DNA from: Pirellulaceae bacterium
Lineage (GTDB): Bacteria > Planctomycetota > Planctomycetia > Pirellulales > Pirellulaceae
Direction of reading: 5' to 3'
DNA: 64,000 bases
Assembly: GCA_023382975.1 (NCBI GenBank)
Contig: JAHDXO010000004.1
Location: 142,437 to 206,436, forward strand
Shown: one piece after another, positions 18,339 through 26,220 of the stretch
Position numbering within the stretch: position 1 is the stretch's first letter
Layout of the letters: every line of letters starts with the position of its first letter
Notes under the pieces: model-generated
The model's input: the letters and a program-made list of their open reading frames with translations, nothing else
Told to the model about the DNA's origin: nothing
Databases searched by the model: none
Translations under genes and position numbers: made by a program

Positions 18339-18414
18339 CCTCGGCGATCAGGACGCCACGCCCATGCTCGTGCGAGAAATGGGGAGTCACCGCGACCTGA
18401 GACAGTAAAACCTT

Positions 18415-18430
18415 CCGTCGTTTCTTACCG
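18415..18430 (+). promoter_or_regulatory. CCGTCGTTTCTTACCG motif, shared with 15801-15816
   Basis: It lies ~107 bases upstream of the epimerase sigma-54 promoter and is followed by GG, giving TTACCGG, the inverse of the CCGGTAA sites at 9,356 and 9,386. It is a candidate enhancer site for the NtrC-type activator. Confidence 0.45.
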
Positions 18431-18534
18431 GGCACCCTCTTTCCGTCGCATCGAGGCCTTAGCGTTTCCAAAGGGCAAGGTCGTCCAAGGCTTCCCTGCC
18501 CGCCAATCCTTTGACTTTCATCCTTTTCGTCCCC

Positions 18535-18550
18535 TTGGCACGAGGTTTGC
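18535..18550 (+). promoter_or_regulatory. Sigma-54 promoter for the epimerase-dehydrogenase unit
   Basis: TTGGCACGAGGTTTGC is a full consensus match (TTGGCACG-N4-TTGC), GG at 18,537-18,538 and GC at 18,549-18,550 with 10 bases between. The start would be near 18,562 and the leader ~70 bases. It is the best of the six sites. Confidence 0.78.
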
Positions 18551-18632
18551 CTTTCCTGGCAGGCAAAGTCGGTGAGTCTGGTTCGCCAGGTGGGCGACGA
18601 CCACAGAAAACGAAACGCCAGAAGGAGAGATC

Positions 18633-19688
18633 ATGACAACGTGCTTGGTAACAGGCGGGGCAGGCTTCATCGGTTCGCACTTGGTCACGGCCCTGGTCCG
18701 GCGGGGAGATCAGGTGCGCGTGCTGGACGATCTGAGCACCGGCTCGCTGCAAAACTTGGTTGCTGTCCAGCATGCCGTGGAATTCATCGAAGGCGATGCC
18801 AGCGATCCGGCGGTGGCGTTGGAGGCGGTCCGCGGCGTGGACACCGTATTCCATCAGGCCGCACTGCCGTCGGTCACGCGCAGTGTCGAGGAGCCGCTGG
18901 AAACCCATCGGAACTGTGTCACCAGCACGGTCGCGCTGTTGGACGCCGCACGGCGCCGCGGCGTACGGCGTTTTGTCTATGCCGCCTCGAGCAGCGCTTA
19001 TGGCAACGCCCCGGAGAGCGTCAAGTCGGAAGCACTGCCCGCGCGGCCCCTCTCGCCTTACGCCGCCGCGAAACTGGCCGGCGAATACTACTGCCGTTCG
19101 TTCGCCGCGTCGTTTGGCCTGGAGACGGTCTGCCTGCGGTACTTCAACGTATTTGGGCCGCGGCAAGATCCCGGCAGCCCGTACTCGGCGGTGATTCCCT
19201 TGTTCATCACGGCCCTGTTGCGCGGGGAGCGGCCCACGATCTACGGCGATGGCACGCAATCGCGCGACTTCACCTTCGTTGACAACGTCGTCCATGGAAA
19301 CCTCCTCGCCGCCGCGGCTCCGGCCGAGCAAGCCAGCGGCCAGGTCTTCAACGTCGCCACGGGCCGCTCGATTTCCCTCCTGGACTTGATCCAGGTGCTC
19401 AACGATCAACTGGGCACCCGCATCCGGCCCCGTTTCGCACCGGCGCGCACCGGCGACGTGCTGCACAGCCTGGCCGACACGCGGGCCGTCCAGCGGCAGT
19501 TGGGCTACGAATTGCAGGTCGATCTGGCCGAAGGGCTGCGCCGCACCGTGGCCTACTATCGGACGTGGCTGGAACAGGAATCCCCCGCGCCCCTCGCCTC
19601 CGCGGCGGCCCGCCGCCACGGCCCCGACCGGAAGCGGAGCCCGGGACTCCAGCCCGCCCCCGTCGCCGCGTCGGCCTCGAAAATCTGA
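18633..19688 (+). CDS. NAD-dependent nucleotide-sugar 4-epimerase (extended SDR, WbpP-like)
   Basis: The 351-residue protein opens with the Rossmann motif TGGAGFIGSHL. It carries the SDR catalytic elements Ser-Ser-Ala-Tyr (AASSSAYG) and Tyr-x3-Lys (SPYAAAKLAGEYY), then RYFNVFGPRQDP and the FTFVDNVVHGNLLA segment seen in UDP-GlcNAc/UDP-Glc 4-epimerases such as WbpP/GalE. A good AGGAGA ribosome site precedes ATG 18,633. The dehydrogenase 36 bases downstream suggests the pair makes UDP-hexuronic acid or UDP-HexNAcA precursors for the polysaccharide. The exact substrate cannot be read from the sequence. The last ~35 residues (proline/arginine-rich) are beyond the family fold. Confidence 0.87.
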   Translation: MTTCLVTGGAGFIGSHLVTALVRRGDQVRVLDDLSTGSLQNLVAVQHAVEFIEGDASDPAVALEAVRGVDTVFHQAALPSVTRSVEEPLETHRNCVTSTVALLDAARRRGVRRFVYAASSSAYGNAPESVKSEALPARPLSPYAAAKLAGEYYCRSFAASFGLETVCLRYFNVFGPRQDPGSPYSAVIPLFITALLRGERPTIYGDGTQSRDFTFVDNVVHGNLLAAAAPAEQASGQVFNVATGRSISLLDLIQVLNDQLGTRIRPRFAPARTGDVLHSLADTRAVQRQLGYELQVDLAEGLRRTVAYYRTWLEQESPAPLASAAARRHGPDRKRSPGLQPAPVAASASKI

Positions 19689-19724
19689 TCTTCTTTTTCG
19701 CCAAACATAACAAGGAACCAAGAC

Positions 19725-21086
19725 ATGATGCTTCAACGGACCCGTCCCCAAACACCAGCCCCGGCAGCAATCGCGCAATTGGAAGAGAAGATCCAGACCC
19801 GGCAAGCGGTTGTCGGCGTCGTCGGCCTGGGCTATGTCGGTATGCCCCTGATCCGGGCTTTCATCAACGCCGGCTTTTCCACGCTCGGATTCGACATCGA
19901 CGCGAGGAAGATCGAGCGGCTACAGGCCGGCGAGAGCTACATCGCCCATATCCCCTCGGAGAACGTACAGCAATGGTTGGACCGCACGGTCTTCGAGCCG
20001 ACCGCCGACCTGACGCGGCTATCCGAGGCCGACGCCATTTTGATCTGCGTGCCCACGCCGCTGAATCAGAGTCGCGACCCGGACTTGACCTGCATCGAGG
20101 AAACCACCCGCCAGATCGCCGCGGTCCTCCGCCCGGGTCAATTGATCGTGCTGGAGAGCACCACCTACCCTGGAACGACCCGCCAAGTCGTGCAGCCGAT
20201 CCTGGAATCCAGCGGCCTGGAGTGCGGCTCGGATTTCCTGCTGGCCTACAGTCCCGAGCGGGAGGATCCCGGGAACCCCGACTTCACCGCTTCGCAAATC
20301 CCCAAGATCGTCGGGGGCCTCGACGAGGCCAGTTCCCGCGCCGCCAATCGTTTGTACAGCGCCGCGGTGGTGCGGACGGTCCAAGTCTCCAGCGCCGAAG
20401 CGGCGGAAGCCGCCAAGATCCTGGAGAACACCTACCGCGCAGTGAACATCGCCCTGGTCAACGAGCTGAAAGTGCTGTTCGATCGCCTGAGCATCGACGT
20501 TTGGGAAGTCATCGAAGCGGCAAAAACCAAGCCGTTCGGATTTCAAGCCTTCCACCCCGGTCCCGGCCTTGGCGGGCATTGTATCCCCATCGATCCCTTC
20601 TACTTGACTTGGCTCGCTCGTTGCCACGGGATGAACACGCGTTTCATCGAGTTGGCGGGCGAGATCAACACCAACATGCCGCAGTACGTGGTCCAGAAGC
20701 TCACGGCGGCCTTGAACGACCACGGCCGCCCGGTGCGGGGCAGCAAGATCTGCGTGCTGGGCGTGGCATACAAACGTGACGTGGATGATCCGCGGGAGAG
20801 CCCGTCCTTCGAATTGATGAAGCTGCTGACGGCCCTGGGAGCCGAGATCAGTTACAGCGACCCGCACATCCCGAAACTGCCGCGGATGCGGCACTACGCG
20901 CACCTCGACATGGCCAGCCAGGAGCTGTCGGCCGAGTTCTTGAGATCGCAAGATTGCGTGCTGATCGCCACGGACCACAGCGCGTTCGATTACGATTTCA
21001 TCGTCCAGCACGCCCGGTTGGTCGTGGACACCCGGAATGCGACCCGTGACGTGGCGGACGGACGCGAGAGAATCGTCAAGGCGTAG
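19725..21086 (+). CDS. Nucleotide-sugar 6-dehydrogenase (UDP-GlcNAc/ManNAc dehydrogenase type, WbpA-like)
   Basis: The 453-residue protein has the NAD-binding GLGYVGMPL motif, central helix LENTYRAVNIALVNEL, and the catalytic cysteine region GPGLGGHCIPIDPFYL, where the cysteine forms the thiohemiacetal in the two-step oxidation of C6. The C-terminal UDP-binding domain has VLGVAYKRDVDDPRESPS, as in WbpA and related UDP-N-acetylhexosamine dehydrogenases. These cytosolic enzymes yield UDP-HexNAc uronic acids using two NAD+. It follows the epimerase gene closely and shares its sigma-54 promoter. The family is certain; WbpA versus WecC/TviB type substrate is not. Confidence 0.9.
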   Translation: MMLQRTRPQTPAPAAIAQLEEKIQTRQAVVGVVGLGYVGMPLIRAFINAGFSTLGFDIDARKIERLQAGESYIAHIPSENVQQWLDRTVFEPTADLTRLSEADAILICVPTPLNQSRDPDLTCIEETTRQIAAVLRPGQLIVLESTTYPGTTRQVVQPILESSGLECGSDFLLAYSPEREDPGNPDFTASQIPKIVGGLDEASSRAANRLYSAAVVRTVQVSSAEAAEAAKILENTYRAVNIALVNELKVLFDRLSIDVWEVIEAAKTKPFGFQAFHPGPGLGGHCIPIDPFYLTWLARCHGMNTRFIELAGEINTNMPQYVVQKLTAALNDHGRPVRGSKICVLGVAYKRDVDDPRESPSFELMKLLTALGAEISYSDPHIPKLPRMRHYAHLDMASQELSAEFLRSQDCVLIATDHSAFDYDFIVQHARLVVDTRNATRDVADGRERIVKA

Positions 21087-21384
21087 AGCCGAGCGGCCGG
21101 CCCAGCCGCGATCGGAGCGTTGTGCGTCGTAACCTGAAGCGTCAACGAGGAAGCGACGCGGATTCTCGGTTACGCTTCGAGTGACGACGATTTGCTGCCG
21201 GCGGTACTATCCCGGCAGTTGCTAGCATGGGCCGAACTGATCTTCCCGCCGCCTGGGGAATCTGTTATCTAACGCGCCCCGGTCATCGTCTTTTCTGAGC
21301 AGATCCCGTCGCGCTCGCAGGCCGGGCGAGCAATGGGCCGCGATGTGCGCGGCGAATATCCCTTCCAATCAGGTTGATCGGCAA

Positions 21385-22161
21385 ATGACGCAGCGGACTT
21401 CCCTGAACCGAACCCGGCAGGCACGCGATTCGGTCGCGTGGCACTGCTGTCGGCGCGGGGCGGCTTCCGCCTTTTTTCGGCAGGTGGCGCATTCAGCGTT
21501 GTTGAGCGTCGTCTTCGCGGGTGGCTGTGCACAACTGCAAGGTTTGCACGATGAGCTGAGCTACCACGATGGAGCGTACGAAATGACAACCCGGCTGGAG
21601 AATTGCCGCCGCGCCTACTGGTCCTGGCATCGGCGCGCTGCGCAATTCCGCGGCGAGCCCCATCCGCGGGACTTTGCCGCCGGGTTCCGTCAGGGATATT
21701 GCGACGTGGCAAATGGCGAGGATGGTTGCCCGCCGCCGCTGCCGCCACGCGTCTATTGGGCGAGTCGTTTCGAGAATCCAAATGGCCGCGCCCGGATCGC
21801 CGCCTGGTTCGCCGGATATCCCTGCGGCGCGCAAGCGGCCGAGGAAGAGGCGGCCGGCATCTTCCGGCCGATTCCCGCTTCCGCCGAGATCCGCCACCAC
21901 TACGAAATGCGGCACGCTCCGCCGCAGCCAACGGCCGCAGAATTCTTGGAGGCCGTTCCGGCGAGAGCCGCGGAACCGGATTCGCCGCCTGGCTCCGAAC
22001 CGTTGCTGCCCACGCCGGTAAGGGCGGCCGACGAAACGGCGAGCCGAGAGCACGTTACCGCCGACATCGAACGTCGCGTGGCCGCCCGGGAAGACGGCCC
22101 CGCTGCTTCTGCCCCGTTGCCCGGCCAAATCTGGACGCCGGCCACGCTTCACCGACGTTAA
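21385..22161 (+). CDS. Planctomycete-type lipoprotein of unknown function in the export locus
   Basis: Start uncertain: ATG 21,343, ATG 21,385 and GTG 21,484 are all in frame without a strong ribosome site. A hydrophobic stretch ending in VVFAGGC is a lipobox, so the mature protein would be lipidated. The central region, with NCRRAYWSWHRR, FAAGFRQGYCDVANGEDGCPP and AAWFAGYPCGAQAAEE, resembles a conserved planctomycete family recalled from memory but without assigned function. The C-terminal third is proline/glutamate-rich. Its stop lies 11 bases before the Wza-like gene, so it probably belongs to the exporter unit. Only a weak GG-N10-GC match (21,203-21,216, lacking TTGC) lies upstream. Confidence 0.65.
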   Translation: MTQRTSLNRTRQARDSVAWHCCRRGAASAFFRQVAHSALLSVVFAGGCAQLQGLHDELSYHDGAYEMTTRLENCRRAYWSWHRRAAQFRGEPHPRDFAAGFRQGYCDVANGEDGCPPPLPPRVYWASRFENPNGRARIAAWFAGYPCGAQAAEEEAAGIFRPIPASAEIRHHYEMRHAPPQPTAAEFLEAVPARAAEPDSPPGSEPLLPTPVRAADETASREHVTADIERRVAAREDGPAASAPLPGQIWTPATLHRR

Positions 22162-22172
22162 GGATGAAGGCG

Positions 22173-23543
22173 ATGAAGGAATCCGGCCGCACGCAACGTT
22201 GGGAAGGAAACACGGGTCGAAGCCCCACTCGTCGCCCGTCATGCTCGTTGCGCCCGTCATGCTCGTTCCGCCCGTCGTGGCCGGTCGCCGCGATGCTGTG
22301 CGGCTGGCTGTGCATGTCGTGCGGCTGTACCACCGTGCTGTCGCCGATCAGCAGTGTCCCGGCCAGCCGGCTGCCCGTCGAACTGTTGGCCGAGCCGCGT
22401 TCCAATCTGGTGCCCGTCGATCTCGCTCGGCTGCGTCAAGATGCGCCTCGGGACTATCCCTTGGACACGGGCGACGTACTGGCCGTCTATGTCGAAGGCG
22501 TGTTGGGAAACGTTGATGCCGTTCCGCCGGTCCACTTTCCGGAACGCGGCAGCGACGTCCTGCCGGGCATGGGGTATCCGGTTCCGGTGCGTGAGGACGG
22601 CTGCATCTCGCTGCCGCTGGTTGAACCAATCGACGTCCGCGGGCTGACCGTGGGTCAGGCCGAGGCCCGAATTCGCGACGTGTACCTCCAACAGCGTCAG
22701 ATCCTACGGCCCGGCCAGGACCGGATCGTGGTCAGCATGATCCGCAAACGCACGTACCGTGTGATTGTGGTCCGCGAAGACGGCTTGCAGGAAGCCGCCG
22801 TGCCAGGCGGGACTGGCGGCCGTGTGGTCAGCGGTTCGGCCGAGACGGGGCGCGGTTTCGTGCTGAATCTGCCGGCCTACGAGAACGATGTGCTGCACGC
22901 CCTGGCTCAGAGCGGCGGGCTGCCGGGACTGAATGCCAGGAACGAAGTGCAGATCCTCCGGGGCACCGCCGAGAACTGGGAGGGACGTGAAGCCCTGATC
23001 CGCGAATTCCATGAGTTGCATTCCCACGACCGATGTGTTTGTCCGCCGCCCCTGCCGGATGACCCCGCGGTGACGCGCATCGCGCTCCGGCTGCCGCCCG
23101 GCGAATTTCCCCGTTTCCAACCCCGCGATGTGATCCTCAATGATGGCGATATCGTGGTCGTCCAGTCGCGGGAGACCGAAGTGTTCTACACCGGCGGACT
23201 GTTGCCCGCAGGCCAGTTCCCTCTGCCGCGCGACTACGACCTGGACGTGCTCGGGGCCATTGCCGTGGCCGGCAGGGGTTTGGGCGGCAATCCGACCGGC
23301 GGCTTGCTCGGCGGCCTGGGAGGCGCTAGTCCCTCCCATCTGTACGTCATCCGCCACACCCCTAACGGCCAGCAGGTGACGATCGGCGTCGACCTGAACC
23401 GCGCCATCACGCATCCCCGCGAGCGGTTGCTCGTGCAGGCTGGCGACACACTGATCCTGCGGCACACGCCGCTGGAAGAAGGTGCGAATTTCGGCCTGGC
23501 GACGTTCTTTACCTTTGGCATCAGCCAGTTGTTCTCCAACTGA
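22173..23543 (+). CDS. Wza-like polysaccharide export lipoprotein (poly_export/SLBB)
   Basis: The ATG at 22,173 has AAGGA eight bases upstream; the open frame starts earlier but overlaps the preceding lipoprotein gene. After an arginine-rich leader and a hydrophobic cysteine-containing segment (LCGWLCMSCGC), the mature 400-residue protein shows the poly_export domain (PLDTGDVLAVYVEG; PVREDGCISLPLVEPIDVRGLTVGQAE), then a YRVIVVREDG SLBB-like segment and another SLBB repeat (FYTGGLLPAGQFPLPRDYDLDVLGAI). Such proteins form the outer-membrane channel for exopolysaccharide, working with the Wzc-type co-polymerase. Several cysteines near the lipobox make the lipidation site ambiguous. It closes the plus-strand polysaccharide block. 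Confidence 0.88.
   Translation: MKESGRTQRWEGNTGRSPTRRPSCSLRPSCSFRPSWPVAAMLCGWLCMSCGCTTVLSPISSVPASRLPVELLAEPRSNLVPVDLARLRQDAPRDYPLDTGDVLAVYVEGVLGNVDAVPPVHFPERGSDVLPGMGYPVPVREDGCISLPLVEPIDVRGLTVGQAEARIRDVYLQQRQILRPGQDRIVVSMIRKRTYRVIVVREDGLQEAAVPGGTGGRVVSGSAETGRGFVLNLPAYENDVLHALAQSGGLPGLNARNEVQILRGTAENWEGREALIREFHELHSHDRCVCPPPLPDDPAVTRIALRLPPGEFPRFQPRDVILNDGDIVVVQSRETEVFYTGGLLPAGQFPLPRDYDLDVLGAIAVAGRGLGGNPTGGLLGGLGGASPSHLYVIRHTPNGQQVTIGVDLNRAITHPRERLLVQAGDTLILRHTPLEEGANFGLATFFTFGISQLFSN
22233..22280 (+). repeat. 18-bp tandem repeat inside the Wza-like signal region
   Basis: CGCCCGTCATGCTCGTTG is repeated with one change and then partly a third time (about 2.7 units). In frame it encodes RPSCSL-RPSCSF-RPSW just before the hydrophobic signal segment. 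The repeat keeps the reading frame and enriches the leader in arginine and cysteine. Confidence 0.7.
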
Positions 23544-23819
23544 CCCGTCCATGCCCAAGCCGCCTCGTCGTCTGGCGATCCAGCCACCCGACAAGGAGTT
23601 GGGGCTGTCCGCGCGTGCTTTTTTGTCACAGAATTCAGCTTGAACAAGATCCGGTACGTCGTCTGGCCCCAGACGCCTTGGCGACGCACTGCGGGCAACG
23701 GCGCCGTCCCCAACCGTTGCGGATGACGTGTCGAACCGAGGTCTGGGCCTTTCTGCGCCGGCGGATTCAACGTATAAGATGAGTCGCAAGACCTGAGCAT
23801 CCCAGGGAGAGTTGTCCAA

Positions 23820-25220
23820 ATGAGTACCGCGCCAGCTCGAACCGGCCGTTCGGCCGCCGAGAAACACCGCGTCCTGATTGCCGATGATGACCCGGTAACA
23901 CGGCGTGTCCTCTCTCAGTACCTGGCCGAGGCTGGTTACGAGACCGTGGCAGCCGAAGATGGACGCGAGGCGCTTCAGCGGATGGACAACGAGATTAGCG
24001 TCGGCCTGCTCGACCTGGAGATGCCGCACGTCTCCGGATTGAACTGCCTGCGCCAACTGAGGAAGCAACATCCGCACATCAGCGTGATCATGATCTCCGG
24101 CAAGGGGTCGCTTCAGGACGCAGTAGCCGCCATGAAGGAAGGGGCGTTCGACTACATCACCAAGCCGTTCGACCGAGACGAGTTGATGGCTCGCGTCCAT
24201 CAGGGATGCCGCGCAAGCCAGTTAGGCCGCGACAACGAAGCCTTGCGCGAAGCCGTAACGCCCGCCGCGCCCAGTTTCGAATTCGTCGCCTGCTCGGCCA
24301 TCGCCCAGCAACTGGTGCGGCATATCGCCAAGGTGGCACCCTTGGATTCCACCGTGATGCTGACCGGCGAAAGCGGTACTGGCAAAACGACCGTAGCACG
24401 GATGATCCATCAGTCGGGACCGCGAGCCGACAAACCCTTCGTCGCCGTCAATTGCGCCTCGTTGCCCCGAGACTTGGTCGAGGCCGAATTGTTTGGCCAC
24501 ACCAAAGGGGCGTTCACCGGAGCGGTTCACGATCGGCCAGGCCGTGCGGAAATCGCCGATGGCGGAACGTTGTTCCTGGACGAGATCGGCGACCTGCCGC
24601 TGGAACTGCAACCCAAGCTGCTGACTTTTCTGCAAGACCGCACGTTTCAGCGCATCGGCAGCAACAAGATCTACACCGCCGATGTGCGGATGATCGCGGC
24701 GACGCATCAGGATCTGGCCGGCATGTGCCGCGAGAAACGGTTCCGCGAGGATCTGTACTTCCGTCTGAACGTCATCACGATCCACGTGCCCGCCCTCCGC
24801 GACCGCTTGGACGACATCCCGGAACTAGCGAGGCAGATCCTGCAACGGATCGGTCGGCGGCGCGGACAGCCTGCCCTGGCGTGCGATGCAATCGCGGCAG
24901 CCATGCTGCAGCGGCATGCCTGGCACGGCAATGTGCGTGAACTGGAGAATGTCCTGGAACGTGCCTCAGCTTTCTGCGAAGGCCCCACCATCGGCGCGGG
25001 CGATCTGGCCTTCCCGGCTGCAACCGCGGACCCGGCCGACCGACCGCTGGCATCGCGTCCGCCCGCACTGGCCGGCTTTACTTTGGACGAATTGGAAAAG
25101 CAAGCCATTCGGGATACGTTGCAGGCCACCAGCGGTAACAAGGCCGCAGCCGCACGAGAGCTGGGGATCAGCGAGAAGAGCATCTACAACAAAATGAAAC
25201 GTCTTGGACTTAGCGAGTAA
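23820..25220 (+). CDS. NtrC-family sigma-54-dependent response regulator
   Basis: The 466-residue protein has an N-terminal receiver with phosphoacceptor Asp65 (GLLDLEMPH) and conserved lysine (ITKPF). An AAA+ domain follows, with Walker A GESGTGKT, the sigma-54-contacting GAFTGAV loop and Walker [13 protein letters not shown]. The C-terminal Fis-type helix-turn-helix includes [24 protein letters not shown]. It should activate sigma-54 promoters by ATP-driven remodelling when phosphorylated. Its place beside the exosortase locus is like PrsR of PrsK-PrsR systems, and six sigma-54-type promoters lie within 20 kb. ATG 23,820 has GGGAGAG upstream. Its TAA stop coincides with the flank of the second miniature element. 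Confidence 0.92.
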   Translation: MSTAPARTGRSAAEKHRVLIADDDPVTRRVLSQYLAEAGYETVAAEDGREALQRMDNEISVGLLDLEMPHVSGLNCLRQLRKQHPHISVIMISGKGSLQDAVAAMKEGAFDYITKPFDRDELMARVHQGCRASQLGRDNEALREAVTPAAPSFEFVACSAIAQQLVRHIAKVAPLDSTVMLTGESGTGKTTVARMIHQSGPRADKPFVAVNCASLPRDLVEAELFGHTKGAFTGAVHDRPGRAEIADGGTLFLDEIGDLPLELQPKLLTFLQDRTFQRIGSNKIYTADVRMIAATHQDLAGMCREKRFREDLYFRLNVITIHVPALRDRLDDIPELARQILQRIGRRRGQPALACDAIAAAMLQRHAWHGNVRELENVLERASAFCEGPTIGAGDLAFPAATADPADRPLASRPPALAGFTLDELEKQAIRDTLQATSGNKAAAARELGISEKSIYNKMKRLGLSE

Positions 25221-25321
25221 GCATCGTTCGAGAAACAACTGTCGTCTCGTCAATGTAGCCACCACACTCCGTGGGATGATCAGCAATAAACACTGGACCG
25301 TTTTTTCTCGAACGATGCTAA
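25218..25321. mobile_element. 98-bp miniature inverted-repeat element, copy 2
   Basis: The reverse-complement twin of 18,238-18,335, spanning 25,221-25,318 and flanked by TAA on both sides. The left TAA is the stop codon of the activator gene. In RNA the ends can pair into a stem of about 22 bp, so it could stabilise or end the activator transcript. Confidence 0.75.
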
Positions 25322-25498
25322 CCCGGACATGGAGCATCGCAGCTTCCCGACCCTTGATCCAAGAGAAACCGAAGGACGGTATTTTTTACAGGACACTGCC
25401 GTTGGTCCGGCAAGAATTACAGCCTGGAGCCGGGGCTGACGACATCGACGCCCGGCTCCGGCATTTCGAGACGGCTGGATTTGTCAGGAAACCGTTTC

Positions 25499-25513
25499 TG
25501 GCACGCTAACTGC
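25499..25513 (+). promoter_or_regulatory. Sigma-54 promoter for the isochorismatase-kinase unit
   Basis: TGGCACGCTAACTGC has a perfect -24 element, GG at 25,500-25,501 and GC at 25,512-25,513 with 10 bases between, and CTGC at -12 (one mismatch). The start would be near 25,525, ~50 bases before ATG 25,574. The rest of 25,322-25,498 holds no gene. Confidence 0.6.
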
Positions 25514-25573
25514 GTTAGTAGTTTGACGTGTCGAGAATTCGCTTTCCTCAACTCCCGGCTTACGGAACGACTG

Positions 25574-26176
25574 ATGAATCCGAAAACGACTACACTGTTG
25601 CTGATCGGTTACCAGAACGATTACTTTTCACCCGACGGCGCGCTGTACCAAGTGATCGAGGAACCAGCACGGGTCACTAGTACACTGCAGAACACCGTCG
25701 AGTTGATCTCCCAGCTTCAGCCGCATCCGCTCTTGATGATCACGACGCCGATCGTGTTCACCCCGGACTACAGCGAGGTGCAGCAGCCGGTGGGTATTCT
25801 CAAGGCCATTCGAGAGTTGGGAGCTTTTCGAGCCGGCAGTTCCGGTGCGGCGACGGTGGCGCAGTTGACGCAATTCGGCGACCGGTTGATCGAGGTGCCG
25901 GGCAAACGAGGCCTGAATGCGTTCTCCAATACGCAACTGGACGATGTCTTGCGGACGCACTCGGTGCAGGACGTGGTGCTGTGTGGCGTCGTGGTTTCGC
26001 TGTGCATCGACTCGACCGCTCGCGCTGCTCACGAGCGGGGCTACCGAGTAACGATCGTCTCGGACTGCGTCTTGGGACGAACTCTGGTCGAACAGAAGTT
26101 CTACCTCTCCGAGATCTTCCCCATGTATGCCCAAGTACTGACCCGCCAGCAGTTGACTTCGGAGTTAGGACTTTAG
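25574..26176 (+). CDS. Isochorismatase-like cysteine hydrolase
   Basis: ATG 25,574 lies just after the predicted promoter start; earlier in-frame codons are upstream of it. The 200-residue protein has the three conserved catalytic positions of the isochorismatase-like hydrolase fold: Asp in LIGYQNDYF, Lys in [10 protein letters not shown] and Cys in [12 protein letters not shown]. Members hydrolyse amides, nicotinamide or isochorismate, and the substrate is not predictable here. It is cytosolic (no signal). It is followed 44 bases later by the hybrid kinase gene, which suggests co-transcription. Such hydrolases occur next to sensor kinases in other proteobacterial and planctomycete genomes, but what they do there is not established. 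Confidence 0.85.
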   Translation: MNPKTTTLLLIGYQNDYFSPDGALYQVIEEPARVTSTLQNTVELISQLQPHPLLMITTPIVFTPDYSEVQQPVGILKAIRELGAFRAGSSGAATVAQLTQFGDRLIEVPGKRGLNAFSNTQLDDVLRTHSVQDVVLCGVVVSLCIDSTARAAHERGYRVTIVSDCVLGRTLVEQKFYLSEIFPMYAQVLTRQQLTSELGL

Positions 26177-26220
26177 CGAGAGAAACACGAACACAACACC
26201 GCCGCCCCCCTCGACAAGCC

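Noticed and set aside
21203..21216. CGGTACTATCCCGGC, possible sigma-54 promoter for the lipoprotein/Wza unit.
   Set aside because: Spacing fits but both conserved T positions and the TTGC box are missing.
25204..25509. Short open frames reading through the miniature element (also at 18,270-18,575).
   Set aside because: They translate the palindromic repeat itself; no ribosome site and no conservation expected.
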